Shown one piece after another: positions 25,358 through 34,241 of a stretch of 64,000 nt of DNA. Position 1 is the stretch's first letter, and each line of letters opens with the position of its first letter. A model generated the notes under the pieces. The model was given only the letters and a program-made list of their open reading frames with translations, did not search any database and was not told the origin of the DNA. The stretch covers positions 4,804,001 to 4,868,000 of the forward strand of contig NZ_CP026681.1 in the NCBI RefSeq assembly GCF_002949735.1, read 5' to 3'. This DNA comes from Nostoc sp. 'Peltigera membranacea cyanobiont' N6. Its GTDB lineage: Bacteria > Cyanobacteriota > Cyanobacteriia > Cyanobacteriales > Nostocaceae. A program made the translations under genes and the position numbers.

Positions 25358-25920
25358 CGAATCCCTCCTGTAAATCCTTATTGTCACCCACATTTAACTC
25401 AGGTGAGGATACATCCTTGAACCGCTTTTGTAAGGTTGTGTGCGTACTGCGCGGTTAAGTTTGTTATTAGCGAGCGCACAGGACACTTAAGAACCACATC
25501 TTACCTTTTAACAAAAATGTGGATAACCACAATTAAGTAACACTTGTCAAGTGAATCTTAATTTTTTATTGTATGTTGTGTCTATTGCAAATTGGGCATT
25601 GTAGTAAAAAATAATACAACAATATTCGCGCTAAGTTGAGCAGAGACAGCCAACGGTATCTATTGCATCCACGTTAATTTAGCAATGGATACTGTCAAAG
25701 TTAATATTTAGGCAGCAACAAAAGCTTTACCCATAAGTACCACGGCAATCCATTGAAAGTCTCTTGATGCGATTAGTTAAAGGGTTATAAGTCAAGTAAG
25801 TAAAGCTGAGTTAACTAGATAGCCATTTAAGGGGTGCATTTGCAAAATACTGGGGTAAACTTGCAAGCAAGTTAATACACAATATTACTCAGCAGCTCGT
25901 CGGTCTGGGCATCACTCACA
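25358..25920. other. intergenic region upstream of the large repeat protein
   Basis: About 560 bases separate divergent genes. No coding frame, terminator or recognisable regulatory site was found, although it must contain promoters for both genes. Confidence 0.4.
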
Positions 25921-28900
25921 ATGGAACACTGGCAATTTCTGATACAGAAGCAAGGCGATCGCTCGTGGCATATCCTAGAATCGCCAAATTTGGCAATTTC
26001 GGAAGGGCAGTATAGAGTTTTAGCTCGTTCTAGCCTTCCTAATACAGATGTGGAAGTGCGGGTAACTCACTCTTCAACCCAGGAAGTTCAACCAACGCGG
26101 CGAATTTTCAAGCGATCGCGTCGCACTAATTCAGAAGGCTTAATGGCGGTAATTCCTTTTACCCACTTTGATGCGGGAGTTTGGGAGTTGCGCTGTAATG
26201 GCGATTTGATGTCGGATCTACTTGGTAAATCTTGGCAATACAGCGTTCAGCTTCGAGTATTATCCCAGGAAGAAGAAGGGGAGAATGTAGAATCAAATTC
26301 ACCCGATGGCCAAGATACTATTTTTAAAAGCTTAAAATCTACTGCCCCAGCAGAACCTGTAATTGCTTTAGATAATGCGATCGCAGTTTCGGCAGAATTG
26401 GCAGTTACTACAACAGTTGTTCCAGATGAAGGAAACTTGGATATTGCTCAAGCAGAACCTGTAATTGCTTTAGATGAAGCGATCGCAGTTTCGGTAGAAT
26501 TGGCAGTTACAACAGTTGTTCCAGATGAAGGAAACTTGGATATTGCTCAAGCAGAACCTGTAATTGCTTTAGATGAAGCGATCGCAGTTTCGGCAGAATT
26601 GGCAGTTACTACAACAGTTGTTCCAGATGAAGGAAACTTAGATATTGCCCCAGCAGAACCTGTAATTGCTTTAGATAATGCGATCGCAGTTTCGGTAGAA
26701 TTGGCAGTTACTACAGTTGTTCCAGATAAAACGGAAGAAGATGAAAATATAGTTATCGATGAGCCTGTGAGTCCTGTATGGCTTAAAGGTGAGACAGCAG
26801 AGCAAATTTTACAAAATTTAATAGATTTAGCTTTACCCACTTCTGAATCGTTTTTGAAAGATGAAATAGAAGAAGATTCTCTAGTAACAGAACCACCATT
26901 ATTGTTAACTTTAGATCGAGATACTTACATTGCTGCTTGGGGACAAGCTCTTACAATCAATGGGCATGTAGAACTTAAAGAAGAGAAAAATCTAGATCGG
27001 GCTGAAACATCGTCCCCAAAAAGCTTGCAGGCGCTTGAACTAGGAATTGAACTGCGATCGCCCCTTGAGTCGAAAATCTTTACCAAGGTACGGCAACCCT
27101 TACCAGACCAGGAATTGCCCTTCACCATCAATACCTCAATTGATATCCCTGCTGACTTTGAATCGAAATTAATTTTGGCAGATATCAGTCTGTATGGTCT
27201 ATTCGCCGATGTTGGTGAAATCATCCGGTTAGCCAGCCAGTCCTTCACCATTACAGCAGATGTAACAGAATTACTGGCAATCACAGCCGCAGCAAAACCT
27301 AGTACATCCTTAAATCACCCCATACCATCAGACTCACCTGATGCTTTCACCGAGCCGGAGGCCGCTGTGAGGATCGATTTAAAACTATTCAATCTGGTCA
27401 AAATTCCAAAAACAGATCAGTCTCAGATACTCAATCCATCTCCAAATACACCCCTACCACCGCAAATTAACCTGCAAGTTCTGCGAGAAACCACCCTGCG
27501 GACATCTAATTTAAAAAATTCAGGTACTTCGCCTCAATTGCCGAAACTGCCTCCGATTCAAATTAATGCCAATCCTCCCACAGACGTTGTTGCAGAACCC
27601 ACTACAGAAGATGAGCTTCTAGAAAAAGATACTACTATAGCTGCCATCAATTTGGAGCAGTTGGTCATCAAGCAACGTCGAATGCCAAAACTCGATACTA
27701 CTTTTCCATATTTGAGACGGGCAAAAGCTTTGCCGGGTGATGCAGAAGAAGAAGTAAAAAATAATGTCCCTTCAGATGTATTGGAAGTTCAAGCGGCTGA
27801 AGACTTTTTGCCGTTGGACGCAATTGTAGCTGAAGATGAAAATATACCGGAATTAGTACTAGATGATGCACCATCTCAGAAAGAATCTGTTGCTGAGGTA
27901 GAAACCCAGCCAAATGTACAATCCGAGGAAGAACATATTGCTGAGGTAGAAACCCAGCTAAATGCACAATTCCAGGAAGAACCTGTTGCTGAGGTAGAAA
28001 CCCAGTCAAATGCACAATTCATTACAACAGGCAACCTTTACTCATCTCCCCTACTCAGGAAGTGGATGCAGAGCCAAGGATACTCTTTGCCTGAATCCAT
28101 CAATGAACCAGAACCTAAAGAATACGATCGCTATGTTCCAGTCCAGCAGACTCAGCTTTTTCTGAGTGCTGGAACTCCCAATGTTGATGTCAACTTGCCA
28201 TTAAGCCTTAATGATGCAACAGGGACGTTGGAAGAAAGCCAAGAGTCGGTTTTTGAGCTTGGGAATTTTGAGGAAGATGCAGACACAGCAAAGGAAACCG
28301 ATCTAGAGGCAGTGGAAGATACTGTAGGAGAAAAAGTATCTGAACCAACACTTTCAACGGCTCTGGTAAGACAACTACCACCTCCCCCTCCTCCGATAAA
28401 AGTAAATATAGCGTCAGCTTGGTTGGCGCAAGAAATTGTTGTAGATGATACAGATAGTGAACTGGAAGCCGATGCAACGAATAGTTACTCCTTGGAAGAA
28501 GAGAAGCAACCACTGTTAGGTTTATCCTCTTCTCGCTCCATAACTGCGGGAGCTATTGAACCTCTGCCAATTCCACAACTACATGTACCAGAAGGCGAAC
28601 TAATCGCCGACAAATTTATCATTGTGCGGGTAGTACTGCCTGAAGTACCTCCCCAAGTAGTTGTGAAGTTATGGGTTGAAGACTGTCAAACTCGCTGGCT
28701 ACTAGATGGCCCCCATTTGTTGACAAATTTACAACCTAATGTATTGGGAGAATTGGAAGTAATGACCCAATTAAAGATTCCCTTTGGCTGTTTGGAAATT
28801 CGCATAGAAGCGATCGCACTTGACTTGACAACCCTACAAGAAAGTCACAAAGTCACAATAGTTCGGACTGTGATTCCTCCAGACTTACCAAACTTGCAGC

Positions 28901-28923
28901 TAGATGAACTATTGGGTATGTAA
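25921..28923 (+). CDS. large acidic repeat protein, conserved N- and C-terminal domains
   Basis: The 1000-residue protein starts with a beta-rich domain (residues 1-120; EHWQFLIQKQGDRSWHILES) and ends with another (about 895-1000). The middle is acidic and low in complexity. It holds four copies of a 33-34-residue unit (AEPVIALDNAIAVSAELAV) at about residues 143-270, and three copies of a shorter unit (VAEVETQ) at about 660-700. There is no signal peptide or membrane helix. I know no function. The architecture suggests a flexible scaffold or adaptor between two Ig-like modules. Confidence 0.7.
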   Translation: MEHWQFLIQKQGDRSWHILESPNLAISEGQYRVLARSSLPNTDVEVRVTHSSTQEVQPTRRIFKRSRRTNSEGLMAVIPFTHFDAGVWELRCNGDLMSDLLGKSWQYSVQLRVLSQEEEGENVESNSPDGQDTIFKSLKSTAPAEPVIALDNAIAVSAELAVTTTVVPDEGNLDIAQAEPVIALDEAIAVSVELAVTTVVPDEGNLDIAQAEPVIALDEAIAVSAELAVTTTVVPDEGNLDIAPAEPVIALDNAIAVSVELAVTTVVPDKTEEDENIVIDEPVSPVWLKGETAEQILQNLIDLALPTSESFLKDEIEEDSLVTEPPLLLTLDRDTYIAAWGQALTINGHVELKEEKNLDRAETSSPKSLQALELGIELRSPLESKIFTKVRQPLPDQELPFTINTSIDIPADFESKLILADISLYGLFADVGEIIRLASQSFTITADVTELLAITAAAKPSTSLNHPIPSDSPDAFTEPEAAVRIDLKLFNLVKIPKTDQSQILNPSPNTPLPPQINLQVLRETTLRTSNLKNSGTSPQLPKLPPIQINANPPTDVVAEPTTEDELLEKDTTIAAINLEQLVIKQRRMPKLDTTFPYLRRAKALPGDAEEEVKNNVPSDVLEVQAAEDFLPLDAIVAEDENIPELVLDDAPSQKESVAEVETQPNVQSEEEHIAEVETQLNAQFQEEPVAEVETQSNAQFITTGNLYSSPLLRKWMQSQGYSLPESINEPEPKEYDRYVPVQQTQLFLSAGTPNVDVNLPLSLNDATGTLEESQESVFELGNFEEDADTAKETDLEAVEDTVGEKVSEPTLSTALVRQLPPPPPPIKVNIASAWLAQEIVVDDTDSELEADATNSYSLEEEKQPLLGLSSSRSITAGAIEPLPIPQLHVPEGELIADKFIIVRVVLPEVPPQVVVKLWVEDCQTRWLLDGPHLLTNLQPNVLGELEVMTQLKIPFGCLEIRIEAIALDLTTLQESHKVTIVRTVIPPDLPNLQLDELLGM
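26350..26733 (+). repeat. four-copy 99-102-bp in-frame tandem repeat
   Basis: Units begin at 26350, 26452, 26551 and 26653 with GCAGAACCTGTAATTGC and are nearly identical in DNA as well as protein. This points to recent expansion by slippage or recombination. The alternation of 102- and 99-bp units pairs DNAIAV/DEAIAV variants. Confidence 0.9.
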
Positions 28924-28928
28924 TTTAG

Positions 28929-29037
28929 GGCATTGGGAATTGGGAATTGGGCAGAATTAACATTACTTCTATCCCCTCTGTCCCCTGTCCCCTGTCTCCT
29001 GCCTCCTGCCTCCTGCTTCCTGCCTCCTGTTTCCCTT
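28929..29037. repeat. tandem heptamer repeats upstream of psaI
   Basis: GGGAATT units are followed by an array of CTCCTGC/CTTCCTGC/CCCCTGT units on the plus strand. Confidence 0.8.
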
Positions 29038-29144
29038 GTCTCCCAAGACGGCTGTGTTAAAAATATGAAAGAATTTCAAAAATCTGGCAGGATTTGCAGT
29101 AAGCTCATTTTGAATTGTAGTGTTATTTAGCAGGAACCTTTATT

Positions 29145-29255
29145 ATGGCAGCTTCCTTTTTGCCTTCTATCTTTGTTCCCATCATTGGTTGGGTTTTGCC
29201 AGCTATAACCTTCGCATTTCTGTTTTTATACATTGAAAGCGACGATATCAGCTGA
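29145..29255 (+). CDS. psaI: photosystem I reaction centre subunit VIII
   Basis: The 36-residue product begins MAASFLPSIFVPIIGW and ends with FLFLYIESDDIS, matching PsaI: one membrane helix, the Pro-rich start and the LYIE end. PsaI helps hold PsaL and stabilises PSI trimers or tetramers. AGGAA lies 10 bases before ATG 29145, and a strong terminator follows. The gene is small and easily missed. It converges on psbEFLJ rather than sitting next to psaL. Confidence 0.9.
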   Translation: MAASFLPSIFVPIIGWVLPAITFAFLFLYIESDDIS

Positions 29256-29327
29256 TATAGCCATTAGTCATTTGCTCTTTACAAATGACTAATGACAAAG
29301 GACAAATGACTTCTGTCCAAAATTAAT

Positions 29328-29361
29328 ACCGCCTATCTCATAGAGACAGGCGGTTTTTTTA
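29328..29361 (+). terminator. rho-independent terminator of psaI
   Basis: The stem 29328-29339 pairs with 29343-29354 with one mismatch (ACCGCCT / AGGCGGT outer part) and is followed by seven T. It may also act weakly against psbJ read-through from the other strand. Confidence 0.85.
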
Positions 29362-29426
29362 AGGTTGATTTCTCAACAAATGCTAGAAAGTTGTAACTTA
29401 TAGTGTTCGGTTCAAACTAACTAATG

Positions 29427-29546
29427 TTAAATCGAAGAACCGAGTCCGGCATAGGCACCATAAAAGAAAATGCCCAAGACTGTAATTATACCTAAACCTG
29501 CGATCGTAGCGACGACCCACAGGGGAATTCTCCCACTTCCAGACAC
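29427..29546 (-). CDS. psbJ: photosystem II protein J
   Basis: The 39-residue product begins (M)[18 protein letters not shown] and ends [13 protein letters not shown], the PsbJ sequence with one membrane helix. PsbJ sits beside cytochrome b559 and affects QB-site plastoquinone exchange. The start codon is GTG at 29546, preceded by GGAGGAGAG. It is the last gene of the psbEFLJ operon. Confidence 0.93.
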
Positions 29547-29616
29547 AGTTTCTCTCCTCCCTTAACAACAAATCAACACAGGTTCAATAAACAGAAATTA
29601 ACAACAGTGGTTCCAG

Positions 29617-29739
29617 TTAGTTAAAGAAGTAACTAGAAAACAGAATCCCTAGAACGAAAACTAGTAGTAGTCCCAGGTATAGCGAAGTCCGGTTTAATTC
29701 AACCGGCTGATTATTGGGATTAGGCGATCTTTCTGCCAT
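29617..29739 (-). CDS. psbL: photosystem II protein L
   Basis: The 40-residue product starts MAERSPNPNNQPVELNRTSL and ends LFSSYFFN, diagnostic of PsbL. It is a one-helix subunit at the PSII monomer interface that prevents back-flow of electrons to QB. ATG 29739 lies 8 bases after the psbF stop. The longer open frame to 29829 is only psbF sequence in another phase. Confidence 0.95.
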   Translation of the reverse strand: MAERSPNPNNQPVELNRTSLYLGLLLVFVLGILFSSYFFN

Positions 29740-29747
29740 AATTGCTC

Positions 29748-29885
29748 CTAACGGTGAATAAATTGCATTGCGGCGATCGCGCCTAAAAAGAATACAGTTG
29801 GTACACCTAAAGTATGTACTGCCAGCCATCTAACAGTAAAAATGGGATAGGTAACTGGTTGATTGATGTTATTGCCGCTAGTCAT
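29748..29885 (-). CDS. psbF: cytochrome b559 subunit beta
   Basis: Translation from ATG 29885 gives 45 residues beginning MTSGNNINQPVTYPIFTVRW, with the haem-ligand His24 in LAVHTLGVP and the end AAMQFIHR. It pairs with PsbE to bind the haem of cytochrome b559 in the PSII core. It starts 9 bases after psbE. Confidence 0.95.
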   Translation of the reverse strand: MTSGNNINQPVTYPIFTVRWLAVHTLGVPTVFFLGAIAAMQFIHR

Positions 29886-29894
29886 GATTTCAAA

Positions 29895-30143
29895 CTACTT
29901 TCCTATAAATTCTTCAACTTGTTTTTTAGCTTCAAAACGGTTCTTCACAATGGGCACTTCTTGCCGCGCTGGTGTGAAATACTCATTGGGACGAGGTGTA
30001 CCAAAAGCATCATAGGCCAGCCCAGTTTGCACAAATAGCCAACCCGCAAGAAACAATGCTGGAATAGTGATGCTGTGAATTACCCAGTAACGAACGCTGG
30101 TAATGATGTCCGAAAACGGACGTTCTCCAGTGGTACCTGACAT
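29895..30143 (-). CDS. psbE: cytochrome b559 subunit alpha
   Basis: The 82-residue protein has the N-terminus MSGTTGERPFSDIITSVRYW, haem-ligand His23 in WVIHSITIPALFLAGW and the lumenal part RPNEYFTPARQEVP. It is essential for PSII assembly. It is the first gene of psbEFLJ and lies 240 bases downstream of ycf48, with tandem repeats in between. This is the conserved cyanobacterial order. Confidence 0.97.
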   Translation of the reverse strand: MSGTTGERPFSDIITSVRYWVIHSITIPALFLAGWLFVQTGLAYDAFGTPRPNEYFTPARQEVPIVKNRFEAKKQVEEFIGK

Positions 30144-30236
30144 TTAGATTCCTACCTTCACAAAGAATGTTATAGAGTTTATTATCCTACAAAGTTAAGA
30201 AAGAGTTACAAGTTGCAACGTTCTTCTCAGAAATAG

Positions 30237-30384
30237 GTACTGGGGATTGGGTATTAGGTATTAGGTATTGGAGATTGGCTACTGGGTATTGGGTATTGGG
30301 AAAACTCGTATCCAATTCCCAGTCCCCAGTCCCCAATCCCCAGTCCCCAGTCCCCAATCCCCAATCCCCAGTCCCCAGTCCTCA
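30237..30384. repeat. long tandem heptamer repeat between ycf48 and psbE
   Basis: The first half holds GGGTATT/AGGTATT/GGGGATT units, the second half the complementary CCCCAGT/CCCCAAT units (about 15). The two halves can fold into a long hairpin in the mRNA between ycf48 and psbE, where it may influence processing or termination. Confidence 0.85.
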
Positions 30385-31389
30385 TTAAGCTGCTTCAGGG
30401 TTTGGGAGATATTTGAGCAAAACACCGCGATCGCCAATTATAAATCCCCGTTCTGGCTCTAAGAACACAATCTTGTACAAATTAGCAGCAACTTCTTCTA
30501 CCTCACGGTCTTTTTCCCAGGTTTGGCCACCGTCACCACTCCGTAGCAAATTACCGCTACCGCCACCGATCCAAATTTCATCAGGTGTACGATATGCCAA
30601 ATCCAGTAAACCCCAACTGGTGGATAACTCTGGATATTTTGCCTTTTGCCATTCTTCAGGTTTAGTGGGGTCGCTAAACTGAATTTGACCTCCTCTAGCT
30701 AGCAACCACAATTGCCCATTGTCACCAAAGCCCATGTTTTCTACTCGCCGAGAACTGTTGCGGTTATGGGGAACCCAAGCATCTTGTCCCGGTTCCCAAG
30801 TCGAGTAGAAACTACCCTTAGCCGAAACCGCTACATATTTACCATCAGCAGAACGTTCTATATTACGCACTACACCGACTGCTGATTCCACCTGCGCTTT
30901 CCAGTTTTTGCCGCCGTCTGTGGTCTTATATATGGCTCCCACATCAGTAGCCATTTCAGCTGTATTGTCTGCTAGTGCCTTAATTGCGATCGGGCTACCT
31001 GGTAGCTTTTCGCTCAGGGGAATACGCGACCAAGAAGCACCTTCATCGCTAGTATGCAGTAATAATCCTGGTTCTCCGGCAATCCAGCCTTCTTTACCTG
31101 TAAAACTTACTGAGTCAAAGCGATACTTCTGATCGTCCAGTTGCAGAATTATTGGTTTCCAGGTATTACCACTGTCATTGGTTTCTAATAGGGTGGCATT
31201 GCTACCTACTAAGTAGCCATGCTCAGGGTTATTAGTAAAAGCAATATCCAATAGATTCGAGTCTGTTGGCACAGAAATGATTTTCCAGGGATTGTAGCTA
31301 ACAGAGGGGATTTTGCTACAACCTATGCACATGACGACTACTATGAATAAGGCAGCTATTCGTTGCCAGCTTTTTACAATTGAATGCAT
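30385..31389 (-). CDS. ycf48: photosystem II assembly factor Ycf48 (HCF136)
   Basis: Ycf48 binds precursor D1 and helps early PSII reaction-centre assembly in the thylakoid lumen. The 334-residue protein has a lipoprotein-type signal (FIVVVMCIGCS, Cys24) followed by a seven-bladed propeller. Its Asp-box repeats are visible, for example TNDSGNTW, TSDEGASW, TTDGGKNW and SGDGGQTW. The length is normal. It is flanked by rubA upstream and psbEFLJ downstream on the same strand, the classic PSII-assembly cluster. Confidence 0.95.
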   Translation of the reverse strand: MHSIVKSWQRIAALFIVVVMCIGCSKIPSVSYNPWKIISVPTDSNLLDIAFTNNPEHGYLVGSNATLLETNDSGNTWKPIILQLDDQKYRFDSVSFTGKEGWIAGEPGLLLHTSDEGASWSRIPLSEKLPGSPIAIKALADNTAEMATDVGAIYKTTDGGKNWKAQVESAVGVVRNIERSADGKYVAVSAKGSFYSTWEPGQDAWVPHNRNSSRRVENMGFGDNGQLWLLARGGQIQFSDPTKPEEWQKAKYPELSTSWGLLDLAYRTPDEIWIGGGSGNLLRSGDGGQTWEKDREVEEVAANLYKIVFLEPERGFIIGDRGVLLKYLPNPEAA

Positions 31390-31490
31390 CAGTATTTCTT
31401 AGTTGTTTCTAAATTTTTGTAGAAGTCGTCAGTCAGGATGCTAGGCAATCCTGGGTTTTTCATTTGGAATTTTTAATTGCTTAACGGCTG

Positions 31491-31826
31491 TCACTGTAAG
31501 CCGTAGAGACTGATAAAAAACAAGAAGCCGAGAGCCAAAGCACCAAAAATTAGGATATTCTTTTGGGTTGGCGTTAGGTTGTTGACACCCAAACCGTAAC
31601 CGAGATTTTCTTTGAAGCCGGATGCAGTACCCGCCGGGCCGATGTTGGCAAAAGCGGTTTTTTTAGCACTACAAACTGGACAGCGCCAACTTACGGGCAG
31701 GTCTGCAAAGACTGTCCCAGAAGGAATATCATCTTTGTCGTCTCCCTTTTCGGGTTCGTAAACATAACCGCAGGCGCGACACTCGTAGCGGTCTAACACT
31801 GGAGTCTCAACAGCTGGTTCGCTCAT
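31491..31826 (-). CDS. rubA: membrane-anchored rubredoxin
   Basis: RubA is a thylakoid rubredoxin needed for PSII (and, in some strains, PSI) accumulation. The iron ligands are CRACGY (C16, C19) and CPVC (C49, C52). A linker and a C-terminal membrane helix (ILIFGALALGFLFFISLYG) follow, giving 111 residues. I chose ATG 31826 (MSEPAVETPVLDRYEC) because the upstream part of the frame is not conserved-looking. It is the first gene of the rubA-ycf48-psbEFLJ run. Confidence 0.95.
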   Translation of the reverse strand: MSEPAVETPVLDRYECRACGYVYEPEKGDDKDDIPSGTVFADLPVSWRCPVCSAKKTAFANIGPAGTASGFKENLGYGLGVNNLTPTQKNILIFGALALGFLFFISLYGLQ

Positions 31827-31994
31827 GGCTAGGGCCTCGCAGAGGAGAATTCTTAAATATACGTTAAAAATTATGACATAATTGTTAGGCTTTTCTATCA
31901 CTATCAAAAGCTAATTAAATACTTGAAGTGTATCTGTTTCCCAGATTTCAGAAAAACCAAACAGATATAATGTAAAAGAAAGTAACGTAATTGA

Positions 31995-32133
31995 AGGGAT
32001 TGGGGACTAGGGATTGAGGATTGGGAATTAAAAATCAATAATTTCGTATTAGAGATCAGGGATTGTCAATTCAGAAGAATTTCCCAGTCCCAGTCCCCAA
32101 TCCCCAATCGCCAGTCCCCAATCCCCAGTCACT
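31995..32133. repeat. tandem heptamer repeats in the rubA-ndhC divergent region
   Basis: GGGGACT/GGGATTG units near 31998-32060 are followed by the complementary CCCCAGT/CCCCAAT units at 32080-32130. They sit between the divergent rubA and ndhC genes, close to the ndhC start. Confidence 0.8.
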
Positions 32134-32167
32134 ACTTAAAATACTCCATAAGCGGTAGATACTCATT

Positions 32168-32530
32168 GTGTTTGTCCTCAGCGGTTACGAGTACCTTCTA
32201 GGCTTCTTCATTATCTGTAGCCTAGTACCTGCCTTAGCGCTCTCAGCTTCCAAGCTCCTACGACCCAGTGGTTACAGCCCAGAACGTCGCACCACTTATG
32301 AATCTGGCATGGAACCCATCGGGGGAGCCTGGATTCAGTTCAACATCCGCTACTACATGTTTGCTCTGGTCTTCGTCGTCTTTGATGTGGAGACTGTTTT
32401 CTTGTATCCTTGGGCGGTAGCTTTCCACCGTTTGGGGCTATTAGCATTTATTGAAGCGCTAGTCTTTATTGCAATTCTTGTAGTCGCTTTAGTTTACGCA
32501 TGGCGTAAAGGAGCTTTGGAATGGTCTTGA
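32168..32530 (+). CDS. ndhC: NAD(P)H-quinone oxidoreductase subunit 3
   Basis: NdhC is a membrane subunit of the NDH-1 complex, which works in respiration, cyclic electron flow and CO2 uptake. The 120-residue protein has three helices and the signature RRTTYESGMEPIGGAW, then FDVETVFLYPWAV. The start is GTG 32168. It overlaps ndhK by 10 bases, the conserved ndhC-K-J arrangement. Confidence 0.95.
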   Translation: MFVLSGYEYLLGFFIICSLVPALALSASKLLRPSGYSPERRTTYESGMEPIGGAWIQFNIRYYMFALVFVVFDVETVFLYPWAVAFHRLGLLAFIEALVFIAILVVALVYAWRKGALEWS

Positions 32531-33258
32531 ATTCTAACTTAACAACCCAGGACAAAGAACGAATCATCAACCCCATTGAGCGTACTAATGTCACTCAAGA
32601 CCTTTCAGAAAACGTCATTTTGACGACGGTTGATGACCTCTACGACTGGGCGCGGCTTTCTAGTCTGTGGCCGTTACTGTTTGGTACGGCTTGCTGCTTT
32701 ATTGAGTTTGCAGCTTTAATTGGTTCCCGATTTGACTTTGACCGTTTTGGACTAATTCCCCGTTCTAGCCCCCGCCAAGCCGATTTAATTATTACAGCAG
32801 GGACTATTACGATGAAGATGGCTCCCCAATTGGTGCGTCTTTATGAACAGATGCCAGAACCGAAGTATGTAATTGCAATGGGTGCTTGCACAATTACTGG
32901 CGGGATGTTCAGCGTTGATTCCCCTACAGCCGTGCGCGGAGTCGATAAACTGATTCCTGTAGATGTGTACTTGCCTGGTTGTCCTCCCCGTCCAGAAGCA
33001 ATTATCGACGCAATCATTAAGCTGCGAAAGAAAATCTCCAATGAGTCGATGCAAGAGCGGGATAAAATTAAGCAAACTCACCGCTACTACAGCACGACTC
33101 ATAACCTGAAGCCAGTAGAGGAAATCTTAACTGGTAAGTATTTGCAGTCAGAAACTCGCTATGCACCACCGAAGGAATTGGCGGAAGCGATCGGTATGCC
33201 AATACCACCTGCACTGCTGACAGAAAAGGCGCAAAAGGAGGAACAAACCCGTGGCTGA
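32521..33258 (+). CDS. ndhK: NAD(P)H-quinone oxidoreductase subunit K
   Basis: NdhK carries the N2 [4Fe-4S] cluster at the end of the NDH-1 electron path. The four ligands are present: C58-C59 in FGTACCFIEF, C123 in MGACTITGG and C154 in LPGCPPRPE. The 245 residues include the usual cyanobacterial C-terminal extension (MPIPPALLTEK). Start ATG 32521, overlapping the ndhC end; its own end overlaps ndhJ by 8 bases. Confidence 0.97.
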   Translation: MVLNSNLTTQDKERIINPIERTNVTQDLSENVILTTVDDLYDWARLSSLWPLLFGTACCFIEFAALIGSRFDFDRFGLIPRSSPRQADLIITAGTITMKMAPQLVRLYEQMPEPKYVIAMGACTITGGMFSVDSPTAVRGVDKLIPVDVYLPGCPPRPEAIIDAIIKLRKKISNESMQERDKIKQTHRYYSTTHNLKPVEEILTGKYLQSETRYAPPKELAEAIGMPIPPALLTEKAQKEEQTRG

Positions 33259-33781
33259 AGAAGAATCTAAACCAGTACCAGTAGCCAAAGAAGAGGCATT
33301 GGTACAAGCGGGTAAAATTTCCCAATGGTTGACGGAAAATGGTTTTGACCATGAGTTTTTAGCACCAGATAAAAATGGTGTAGAGATAATTAAGGTGGCG
33401 GCAGATTTCTTGCTTCCCACCGCTACAGCCCTTTATGCTTACGGGTTTAATTATCTCCAGTTTCAAGGTGGCGTTGACCTTGGGCCAGGACAGGAATTGG
33501 TAAGTGTGTATCACTTGAATAAAGTCGCTGATAATAGCGATCGCCCCGAAGAAGTCCGAGTTAAGGTGTTCTTACCACGAGAAAACCCCGTAGTGCCTTC
33601 TGTGTACTGGATTTGGAAAACCGCAGATTGGCAAGAGCGCGAGTCTTACGATATGTACGGCATTATCTACGAAGGACACCCAAATCTCAAGCGGATTTTG
33701 ATGCCGGAAGATTGGGTGGGTTGGCCTTTACGGAAGGATTACATCTCGCCTGATTTCTACGAGTTGCAAGACGCTTATTAA
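33251..33781 (+). CDS. ndhJ: NAD(P)H-quinone oxidoreductase subunit J
   Basis: NdhJ is the 30-kDa-type hydrophilic subunit of NDH-1. Diagnostic segments are SVYWIWKTADWQERESYDMY, GIIYEGHPNLKRILMPEDW and GWPLRKDY. The 176 residues are normal. The start is GTG 33251 inside the ndhK end, so translation is probably coupled. It is the last gene of the operon, followed by a clear terminator. Confidence 0.96.
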   Translation: MAEEESKPVPVAKEEALVQAGKISQWLTENGFDHEFLAPDKNGVEIIKVAADFLLPTATALYAYGFNYLQFQGGVDLGPGQELVSVYHLNKVADNSDRPEEVRVKVFLPRENPVVPSVYWIWKTADWQERESYDMYGIIYEGHPNLKRILMPEDWVGWPLRKDYISPDFYELQDAY

Positions 33782-33807
33782 AGAATCCTGAGTTTCAGCA
33801 GTGATTA

Positions 33808-33842
33808 ACCCCTTTCCGGTGGCGGAGAGGGGTAGTTTTTTT
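33808..33842 (+). terminator. rho-independent terminator of ndhCKJ
   Basis: ACCCCT (33808-33813) pairs with AGGGGT (33828-33833), TCCG/CGGA pairs inside, and eight T follow. Confidence 0.85.
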
Positions 33843-34241
33843 TGCGATCGCTTCTTTGTAATAACCTTCAGACAAGCGATCGCTCCGCCTCTTGTACTCG
33901 ACTCATCTGTGGGTGCATTGGCGTAACCAGGCGTTTGCGTAGCATCTCGTAGAGAAAGTATCGCTTCTTCCTCAGGTCAGTAGCCAGATTCATGAATGCT
34001 TTAAGGAAATCCGGCAAAAATATATGAAGTTTTGTTACGCAATGCGTAATTATAACTAGCCAAGCTGAAGTCATAATTATCGGAGTTTGCAAGAGCTTTA
34101 GAAATTTAATGCTTTCGCGCCACTCTAGACTCTGTATCCTTGATTCGTTCGTTGCCAAATTGTACTAATCAAACTCACGTTAATTTAGTACATCACAAGA
34201 TAAGTTTATACATTTACCAGTCTGCAAGAAGAGCAAAATTT

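Noticed and set aside
26547..26840. Minus-strand frame inside the 1000-residue gene
   Set aside because: It is a shadow of the tandem repeats of the real gene.
30237..32133. Repeat arrays that could be taken for CRISPR
   Set aside because: Units are contiguous heptamers without unique spacers, so they are short tandem repeats and not CRISPR arrays.
33868..34158. 96-codon minus-strand frame downstream of ndhJ
   Set aside because: Part of it is encoded by dispersed short repeats (GCGTTTGCGTAGCATCTCG) and no family-like sequence or ribosome-binding site is visible.
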